From assembly GCA_964563495.1 (NCBI GenBank), contig CAZLYK010000001.1, forward strand, positions 62,001-126,000: a stretch of DNA of 64,000 bases, in the 5' to 3' direction. The translations under genes were made by a program, and so were the position numbers. The DNA comes from CAZLYK01 sp964563495. Lineage in GTDB: Bacteria; Acidobacteriota; Blastocatellia; RBC074. Shown one piece after another: positions 56,720 to 64,000 of the stretch; the stretch's first letter is position 1; each line of letters opens with the position of its first letter. The notes below the pieces were generated by a model. It did not search any database, was not told the origin of the DNA, and saw only the letters and a program-made list of their open reading frames with translations.

Positions 56720-57621
56720 ATCGTTTAAGACTATCGGCAATTATCATCGTTATCCTCATCATTTGCGCAATCGGATCAGATCGAGTCAAAGGCTGGGGGC
56801 CGCAGGGTCACGAGCTGACCGGGCGCGCCGCTGCCATGAAACTCCCCGGCGAGATGCCCAAGTTCTTCCGCAAGGCGGTCGATCAACTAGGCTACTTGAA
56901 TATAGAACCGGACCGCTGGCGTGACCGCGTCGAATCCAATCTGGATAAAGCCATGGATTCGGCCGCAGCGCCCGATCACTTCCTCGATATGGAGCTGGTT
57001 CCGGAATCGGCGACAAAATCGATCAATCGATATGAGTTCGTCGCCGAGATGATCAAAGCTAAACAGAGACCGACCACCGCGGGTTTTGTCCCATACCGCA
57101 TCCTCGAGCTCTTTCAACGACTGCGCGTCGAGTTCAGGTTGTGGCGGGCTGAAAAGGACTGGCAGAGACGCACATGGATCGAGCAACGGATTATCAACGA
57201 CGCCGGCATCCTCGGCCATTACGTCGCCGACTGCTCGAACCCACATCACACGACCATCCATTACAACGGCTGGAGCGGAAATAACCCAAATGGCTACACT
57301 ATCTACAGCCGCGAGCGCGGAATCCATTTTCGCTTCGAAGATGAGTATGTTGGAGCGCAGATAAAATTAAACGACGTGCTCCCTCTGATCGACGGCAATG
57401 CCCGGGTGATCGCGCAGCCGCGCGAGGAGATCTGGAATTACCTGAGCAGTTCGAACAAACTGGTCGAGCAACTCTATATTCTGGACAAGCGGGAGCCATT
57501 CAGCGCTACCAATTCATCGCCTGAGCATAAGAAATTCGTCATCTCAAGGCTGGCCGCCGGAGCGCAGATGCTCCGTGATATGTGGTGGACGGCGTGGCAA
57601 ACAAGCGCTACCGCACAATAG
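56716..57621 (+). CDS. S1/P1-type nuclease (zinc-dependent), exported
   Basis: About 301 residues from the ATG at 56716, which overlaps the PhoD stop. A signal peptide (LSAIIIVILIICAIGS) would leave WGPQGHELTGRAAA near the mature start, matching the S1/P1 rule of an N-terminal Trp ligand. Further metal ligands: APDHFLDMEL, LGHYVADCSNPHHTTIH and GIHFRFEDEY. Function is likely degradation of single-stranded nucleic acid or phospholipid; with PhoD it suggests external phosphate scavenging (inference). Confidence 0.85.
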   Translation: MNRLRLSAIIIVILIICAIGSDRVKGWGPQGHELTGRAAAMKLPGEMPKFFRKAVDQLGYLNIEPDRWRDRVESNLDKAMDSAAAPDHFLDMELVPESATKSINRYEFVAEMIKAKQRPTTAGFVPYRILELFQRLRVEFRLWRAEKDWQRRTWIEQRIINDAGILGHYVADCSNPHHTTIHYNGWSGNNPNGYTIYSRERGIHFRFEDEYVGAQIKLNDVLPLIDGNARVIAQPREEIWNYLSSSNKLVEQLYILDKREPFSATNSSPEHKKFVISRLAAGAQMLRDMWWTAWQTSATAQ

Positions 57622-57632
57622 CAATGTTCACA

Positions 57633-57680
57633 GGATGTTTATTTACCTTGTCCTTGATCCTGTTTAATCCTGTCTATTTT
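57633..57680. repeat. Degenerate ACAGGATT element (copy 15)
   Basis: A weak left segment TTCACAGGATGTTT and right end GATCCTGTTTAATCCTGTCT around 57656-57676, with little left arm. It lies 11 bp downstream of the nuclease gene stop and before the isochorismatase-like gene. Confidence 0.6.
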
Positions 57681-57730
57681 CTCCTTTGATCTGCTCATTC
57701 GACTGAAAGCTGCTATAGGGAAAGCTGAAC

Positions 57731-58449
57731 ATGAGACACCCATCATTGCTCGATCGGAAACGCGCGGCGCTGGCCGTCATCGATATCCAGGAGGCTTTTC
57801 GCCCGATCATCGACGATCTGGATGAGCTGGCCGCCCGCGTCGCCATCATGGTCCAAGCCTGCAAGCTGCTCAACCTGCCGATTATCGTGACCGAACAGTA
57901 TCCAAAAGGCCTTGGACATACGGTCAAAGAAATCTCAGAAAATCTCCCGGGGAGCGCCTCCCCGATTGAAAAGATCTCATTTTCCGCCTGCGGCGTCCGG
58001 GAATTCGACACTCAGTTGAGGGAATTCCACACCGAGCAGGTCATCCTGTGCGGGATAGAGGCGCACATCTGCGTCAGCCAGACCGCCCACGATCTGCTCC
58101 AGAATGGTTATCAGGTGCATCTGTTGAGCGATGCAGTTTCGACTCGACTGGCTGGAAATCGCGAGGTGGGAATAAACAAAATGGCCAGAGCCGGCGCGAT
58201 CATCTCATCGATCGAGATGGCGCTCTTCGAGCTCTGCCCGGCCGGGACTCCGGAATTCAAACAGATGCAGGGGNNNNNNNNNNNNNNNNNNNNNNNNNNN
58301 NNNNNNNNNNNNNNNNNNNNNNNNNNNNNNNNNNNNNNNNNNNNNNNNNNNNNNNNNNNNNNNNNNNNNNNNNGGCGCTCTTCGAGCTCTGCCCGGCCGG
58401 GACTCCGGAATTCAAACAGATGCAGGGGTTGGTCAAGATGCTGAGCTGA
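57731..58449 (+). CDS. Isochorismatase-family hydrolase, interrupted by assembly gap
   Basis: Cysteine-hydrolase fold (isochorismatase/nicotinamidase type): AALAVIDIQEAF with the catalytic Asp, LPIIVTEQYPKGLGHTV, and EQVILCGIEAHICVSQTAHD with the catalytic Cys. The C-terminal codons ALFELCPAGTPEFKQMQG appear on both sides of a run of 100 N (58274-58373). The flanking 55 bp are identical, so the true gene is almost certainly continuous with one copy, ending GLVKMLS. The apparent frameshift is an artefact. Substrate unknown. Confidence 0.82.
58219..58428. other. Assembly gap with identical 55-bp flanks
   Basis: Bases 58219-58273 and 58374-58428 are the same 55-bp sequence, separated by exactly 100 N. 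This is the signature of two contigs whose overlapping ends were not merged. The extra 155 bases are not a multiple of three, which produces a false frameshift in the hydrolase gene. Confidence 0.9.
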
Positions 58450-58450
58450 A

Positions 58451-58560
58451 TAAAATAGACAGGATTGACAGGATTTTAACAGGATTAAACAGGACGTTTT
58501 TCTGCCTTCTCGTTGATCCTGTTTAATCCTGTTAAAATCCTGTCAATCCTGTCTATTTTA
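58451..58560. repeat. Short palindromic ACAGGATT element (copy 16)
   Basis: Two identical 44-bp arms (58451-58494 and 58517-58560) begin TAAAATAGACAGGATTGACA and are exact complements; the centre has 22 bases. It lies between convergent isochorismatase-like and small secreted protein genes, and may be a bidirectional terminator. Confidence 0.87.
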
Positions 58561-58574
58561 TTCTCATCTAATTT

Positions 58575-59129
58575 TCACTGTTTGGTGAAGACCATCTTCG
58601 ATTCCATCGGGCCGTTCGGGGTCTCGCGGGTCTGATGAACCTTGAGAGTCTTGCCGCCATCGGCGAGCTCCCAATGCTCAGTGGTATTGATGTTGAAGGT
58701 GTTCCCCTGCATCTCGACCGTCATGGCAGAAGTGATCTCGAGGATCTTCCCATCTCCCATCCACTTGGCCTTGACCGTCATTTTACCGCGTGGGGTGTCG
58801 GCGGTGGTCTCGCTGCCGTCCAGCTTGACCGTCAACGGGCGGTTTCCCATGCCCATTCCACGTCCGCCGCCCCCGCCAGCCCCGGCACCGGGTCCACCCT
58901 GCCCGCCTTCCATCTTCTGTTCTCGGGTGACCTGACTGTCATCCTGGGTGATCGTCCAGGTCATGCTCTGGATCCGATCGGCCATCATCTGCGGCAATTC
59001 GCTTTTGGCCTTATCCAGCGCCCAGGTGCCCGAAAAATTTGAGCCGGCTTTCGATTGGGCCACGCCGATCGACGACAGCCCGATCACCAGCACTGCCAAC
59101 AAACCAAAATAAGCTGTAAGTCTCCTCAT
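58575..59129 (-). CDS. Small secreted protein with Gly-rich segment
   Basis: 184 residues from the ATG at 59129, with GGGAGGAAACAGCA upstream; an upstream open frame is antisense noise. A signal peptide (YFGLLAVLVIGLSSIGVAQ) is followed by FSGTWALDKAKSELPQM, a Gly/Met-rich linker (GAGGGGGRGMGMGN), and beta-strand-like LTVKLDGSETT and KILEITSAMTVEMQG. It is a lipocalin-like or small beta-barrel secreted protein common in Acidobacteriota; no enzymatic motif. Confidence 0.78.
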   Translation of the reverse strand: MRRLTAYFGLLAVLVIGLSSIGVAQSKAGSNFSGTWALDKAKSELPQMMADRIQSMTWTITQDDSQVTREQKMEGGQGGPGAGAGGGGGRGMGMGNRPLTVKLDGSETTADTPRGKMTVKAKWMGDGKILEITSAMTVEMQGNTFNINTTEHWELADGGKTLKVHQTRETPNGPMESKMVFTKQ

Positions 59130-59244
59130 TGCTGTTTCCTCCCTGAATACCTGAATAATAGTGACAACTAACAAGTAAGACGGGTGAAACCACCCAATAG
59201 TCACAATAAATTTGAATGAGCGGGTTTTTTCCTGCGGATCGCGT

Positions 59245-60372
59245 CTATTCCGTTTGATCGAGCGCCAGGCGGGCGATCTCTTCGCGATGGTGGTTGGCAT
59301 CGCCGAACATGATCTCGGAGGATTTAGCGCGTTTGTAATAGAGTTGCAGGTTGTGTTCCCAGGTGAACCCGATGCCGCCGTGGACCTGAACGCCGCGATT
59401 GCCGACCTCACGGACGGCATCCGAGCAGTATGCTTTCGCCACCGAGACGGCCAGCTTGGCCGTCGGATCGTTCTCCGAAACCGCCCAGGCGGCGTAGTAG
59501 ATGGCCGACCGCGCGCCTTCGGTCATGAGGAACATATCAGCGCACTGGTGCTGCACGGCCTGATAGGAGCCGATCGGTTTGCCGAATTGCTGGCGTGTTT
59601 TGGCGTACTCGACTGAGGTTTCAAGCGTCCATTCCATAACCCCAAGCATTTCGGCGCAGAGCGCGACCACGGCGACATCGGTCGCGGCTTCGAGTGCTTC
59701 TCTGGTGCGCGTCGTAAAAGCGAGGGCATTGGCCTCGGGTGTCGCGAGATTGTCAAACTCCAGGGTATAGAGTTTTCGCGTCGAGTCGATCCCGGGTGTG
59801 GGAGTGATCTTCAATCCATTCGCGCCTCGCTCGACCGGCAGCAGGACCAGGTCCTCTCCGCTGCGCGCGACGCAGATGATCAGATCGGCAACTGCGGCGT
59901 CGGCGACGAACATCTTGCTCCCGCTCAGGTGGTAATTCTTGCCGTCTTTTTCCGCGCGCAGTTCCACCGCAGCCGGGTTCCAGTCGGCGCTCTCTTCGAG
60001 CAGTGCGACGGTCGCCTTGAGCTCGCCGTTTGAGATCGGTTCGAGATATTGCTGGCGTTGGCCTTCGTTCCCGGCCCGCCCGATCAACGCTGCCGCCCAG
60101 AGCGTCGGGATGAAGGGACCGGGAAAACAGGCTCGACCCATCTCTTCAGCCACGGCGATCAGATCGACCGGGTTGAGTCCCAATCCGCCGTACTCTTCGG
60201 GAATGATCAAACCCGTCCAACCCTGGTCGGCGATCCCACGCCACAAATGGTCGTCATAGGCCGTCTCGCTCACCATCAATTCGCGGACGCGTTCGGGCCG
60301 GCATTCGCGGGCAAAGAAGTCCCGCGCCGACTGCTGCAACAGTTTTTGTGCTTTGCTCAGATCAAAATTCAT
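59245..60372 (-). CDS. Acyl-CoA dehydrogenase, probable partner subunit
   Basis: 375 residues. WTGLIIPEEYGGLGLNPVDL, FVADAAVADLIICVA, RQQFGKPIGSYQAVQHQCAD and VQVHGGIGFTWEHNLQLYYK are present. The C-terminal region reads AKSSEIMFGDANHHREEI, with no Glu at the usual catalytic position. It starts 3 bp after the other dehydrogenase gene. Pairs of unlike acyl-CoA dehydrogenases form alpha2beta2 complexes in steroid-type degradation, with one subunit lacking the base (inference). Electrons would go to ETF (etfA at the window end). Confidence 0.85.
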   Translation of the reverse strand: MNFDLSKAQKLLQQSARDFFARECRPERVRELMVSETAYDDHLWRGIADQGWTGLIIPEEYGGLGLNPVDLIAVAEEMGRACFPGPFIPTLWAAALIGRAGNEGQRQQYLEPISNGELKATVALLEESADWNPAAVELRAEKDGKNYHLSGSKMFVADAAVADLIICVARSGEDLVLLPVERGANGLKITPTPGIDSTRKLYTLEFDNLATPEANALAFTTRTREALEAATDVAVVALCAEMLGVMEWTLETSVEYAKTRQQFGKPIGSYQAVQHQCADMFLMTEGARSAIYYAAWAVSENDPTAKLAVSVAKAYCSDAVREVGNRGVQVHGGIGFTWEHNLQLYYKRAKSSEIMFGDANHHREEIARLALDQTE

Positions 60373-60375
60373 ATT

Positions 60376-61551
60376 TTAATAACTCTTGGGCAAACCGAGG
60401 ACGCGCTCGGCGACGATGTTGCGCTGGATTTCGCTGGTGCCGGCTTCGATCGTGTTGGCGCGAGTGCGCAAATAATTGAAGGCCCACTGTCCGTGATCGA
60501 AACCGTGCAGCTGTGCGTATGGGCCGAGCGTTTCCATGGCGATCTGCTGGAACCTCTGGTTGTACTCGCTCCAGAGCAGCTTGAGGATCGAGCCTTCGGG
60601 CCCCGGAATGCTTTCGCTCTGCATCTTGCTCAGCGCGCGGGTGTTGGTGAGGCGAAAGATCTCCAGTTCCATAAAAGCCTGGGCCAGCTTCTGGCGGATC
60701 ACCGGGTCCTGGTTGGCGGGCTTCCCGTGGCGCTTCATTTCGCGGGTGTGGGCGATCAATTGATCCAGATTGCGCTTGAACTGGACGTAGATGCCGGTGC
60801 CCAGATGCGCACGCTCGTTCATGAGCGTGGCGATCGCCGTGTGCCAACCCCTGTTGACCTCGCCGAGCACGTTCGTCACCGGCACGCGCACGTTATCAAA
60901 AAAGACCTCGTTAAAGCTCGCGTCTCCGGTCATCTGTTTGAGCGGCCGGACGGCCACCCCCGGAGAATGCATATCGACGAGGAGAGCCGTGATGCCCTTG
61001 TGTTTAGGCGCGGCCGGGTCGGTCCGCACCAGCAAGAGGCACCAGTCGGCGGCGTGAGCCAGGCTGGTCCAGATCTTCTGTCCATTGACGACGAAATGAT
61101 CGCCATCGAGCGTCGCCTTGGTGCTTAATGAGGCGACGTCGCTCCCGGCGTTCGGTTCGGAGAATCCCTGGCACCAGATCTCTTCAGCCGAGAGGATTTT
61201 GGGCAGGTAACGCATCTTCTGTTCGGGCGTACCGACAGCGATGATCGTCGGACCGATGAGCGAAAGACCGAGCACATTGATCAGGGGCGGGGCCTCGGCG
61301 CGCGCCCATTCCTCCTGAAAGATCGCCTGCTCAATCAGCCTCGCGCCGCGGCCGCCGTACTCCTTCGGCCACGAGAGCCCTGCCCAACCGGCCTCGGCGA
61401 CTCGCTTTTGCCAACCCCGCAGGTAATTGAAGTATTCGCCCTTCTCTTCTTCGTTGGTGCTGCCGGAAAACGGCGGCGGTACATTCGAGTGCAGCCAGGC
61501 TCGCAGCTCGTCACGAAACAACTGCTCTTCGGGATTGAGATTTAAGTCCAT
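60376..61551 (-). CDS. Acyl-CoA dehydrogenase, catalytic Glu present
   Basis: 391 residues. QGFSEPNAGSDVASLSTKAT and VVNGQKIWTSLAHAADWCLL (FAD site), and TIEAGTSEIQRNIVAERVLG, where the Glu is the expected catalytic base. LGEVNRGWHTAIATLMNERAH is typical of the FadE branch acting on bulky acyl-CoA. It starts the pair of dehydrogenase genes, with the partner following after 3 bp. Upstream are the inverted repeat at 61565-61659 and the membrane Fe-S gene. Confidence 0.88.
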   Translation of the reverse strand: MDLNLNPEEQLFRDELRAWLHSNVPPPFSGSTNEEEKGEYFNYLRGWQKRVAEAGWAGLSWPKEYGGRGARLIEQAIFQEEWARAEAPPLINVLGLSLIGPTIIAVGTPEQKMRYLPKILSAEEIWCQGFSEPNAGSDVASLSTKATLDGDHFVVNGQKIWTSLAHAADWCLLLVRTDPAAPKHKGITALLVDMHSPGVAVRPLKQMTGDASFNEVFFDNVRVPVTNVLGEVNRGWHTAIATLMNERAHLGTGIYVQFKRNLDQLIAHTREMKRHGKPANQDPVIRQKLAQAFMELEIFRLTNTRALSKMQSESIPGPEGSILKLLWSEYNQRFQQIAMETLGPYAQLHGFDHGQWAFNYLRTRANTIEAGTSEIQRNIVAERVLGLPKSY

Positions 61552-61564
61552 AACCCTTCCTCAG

Positions 61565-61659
61565 AAAAGCCTGGGTACGCGGGCGCCCCGCCCGCACAGG
61601 TTGATGATCAGTCTCTTCGCCGGAACCTGCGGGCGGGGCGCCCGCGTACCCAGGCTTTT
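61565..61659. repeat. Long GC-rich inverted repeat (hairpin C)
   Basis: Arms of about 31 bp start AAAAGCCTGGGTACGCGGGC and return as complement (61628-61659), loop of about 32 bases. It lies just before the acyl-CoA dehydrogenase start, in the gap after the Fe-S gene. A separate repeat family, GC-rich and not part of the ACAGGATT set. Confidence 0.75.
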
Positions 61660-61711
61660 CATTCTTTTCTGGGCGCCGCTCTGCGCGACCTGAACGACTC
61701 CTCAGAATATT

Positions 61712-61742
61712 AGACATCCTGTTTAATCTTCTTCAAATCCTG

Positions 61743-61757
<15 letters not shown>
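61712..61757. repeat. Degenerate ACAGGATT element end (copy 17)
   Basis: The sequence CATCCTGTTTAATC with CAAATCCTGTTAATCATGTC resembles a right terminal repeat. Its complement AATAGACATGATTAA is read as the last residues NRHD and the TAA stop of the membrane Fe-S gene. No left end is clear. Confidence 0.65.
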
Positions 61758-63739
<1,982 letters not shown>

Positions 63740-63740
<1 letters not shown>

Positions 63741-64000
63741 TATTTGGCCAGCTTTTCGCGCAACAGGGGGATGACCTTTTTGTAATCCTCGACGATCCCG
63801 AAACGGCAATGCTTGAAGATCGGGGCGTCGGGATCGATGTTAATCGCAGCGATGACTTTGGCATCGGTGATGCCGGCCAGATGCTGGCTGGCGCCGCGTA
63901 TCGCCACCGCCAGATAGAATCCCGGAGCGACCTTCTTGCCGGTCTGGCCGACCTGCCAGGATGGCGGGCACCATCCCGAATCGCACGCCGCGCGAGAAGC
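63740..64000 (-). CDS. etfA: Electron transfer flavoprotein subunit alpha, 5' part outside window
   Basis: The minus-strand frame from the window edge to the TAA (63742-63740) reads [20 protein letters not shown] then [20 protein letters not shown] and [20 protein letters not shown], the FAD-binding C-terminal part of EtfA, ending LLREKLAK. Only about 86 residues are visible. EtfA with EtfB accepts electrons from acyl-CoA dehydrogenases and delivers them to a quinone reductase, here the next gene, whose start overlaps this stop. Confidence 0.9.

Noticed and set aside
58274..58373. Real frameshift or insertion in the isochorismatase-like gene
   Set aside because: The N run with identical 55-bp flanks is typical of an unmerged contig overlap.
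59130..59420. Upstream extension of the small secreted protein
   Set aside because: It lies over the acyl-CoA dehydrogenase 3' end and intergenic bases; GGGAGG and the signal peptide set the start at 59129.

Overview
The window reads as a moderately GC-rich chromosome segment of an acidobacterium. The evidence is family content: three exported von Willebrand factor A (VWA) proteins of the type seen mostly in Acidobacteriota (TIGR03436-like), a giant secreted protein ending in the matching acidobacterial C-terminal domain (TIGR03437-like), a bacterial phosphatidylcholine synthase, F420 genes, and dense intergenic palindromic repeats. No rRNA, tRNA, phage, transposase, plasmid or CRISPR gene was seen. 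One 100-N assembly gap lies at 58274-58373.

Layout. 1-9632: end of a cohesin/dockerin/LamG surface protein, the F420 genes cofD and cofC, two F420-type oxidoreductases and an AidB-like acyl-CoA dehydrogenase. 9830-15175: a VWA protein facing a minus-strand operon that reads choline transporter (CHT-like), phosphatidylcholine synthase-like, acyl-CoA dehydrogenase, CitE-like lyase. 15287-19944: the classic MoxR ATPase, DUF58, transglutaminase trio. 20204-31761: gamma-glutamyltransferase, FmdB zinc ribbon, VWA, a tightly coupled chain (metallo-beta-lactamase fold, VWA, small membrane protein, purB, purS), an ABC exporter operon and an active M16 peptidase. 31762-33378: 1.6 kb without a protein gene, holding a tandem array of four structured-RNA units. 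33379-45882: SbcD-like nuclease, glycosyltransferase, outer-membrane barrel, large histidine kinase, hemolysin III, proton pyrophosphatase. 46262-57621: degenerate M16 protein, thiL, ttcA, YncE/phosphatase, PRC-barrel, PhoD, S1/P1-type nuclease. 57731-64000: isochorismatase-like hydrolase broken by the gap, a small secreted protein, and a beta-oxidation electron-transfer operon (etfA, membrane Fe-S oxidoreductase, two acyl-CoA dehydrogenases).

The most novel signal is the RNA array at 32191-33019. Four units each carry two long hairpins with nearly invariant loops and variable, mutually compensating stems. Two units 563 bp apart are identical over 172 bp except for three substitutions, and all three keep a stem paired. 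Almost all imperfect pairs are G-U when read on the plus strand, so the RNA is probably made rightwards, toward the SbcD-like gene.

A second system is a family of about 17 intergenic palindromic elements with ends close to GGAATAGACAGGATTA. Some are simple 64-142 bp inverted repeats. Others are about 300 bp and carry two long hairpins (A and B). They sit at gene 3' ends, and in seven genes the element itself supplies the stop codon. A third, separate leader hairpin precedes the ribosome-binding sites of two exported proteins (46262 and 51583) and also shows compensatory change.
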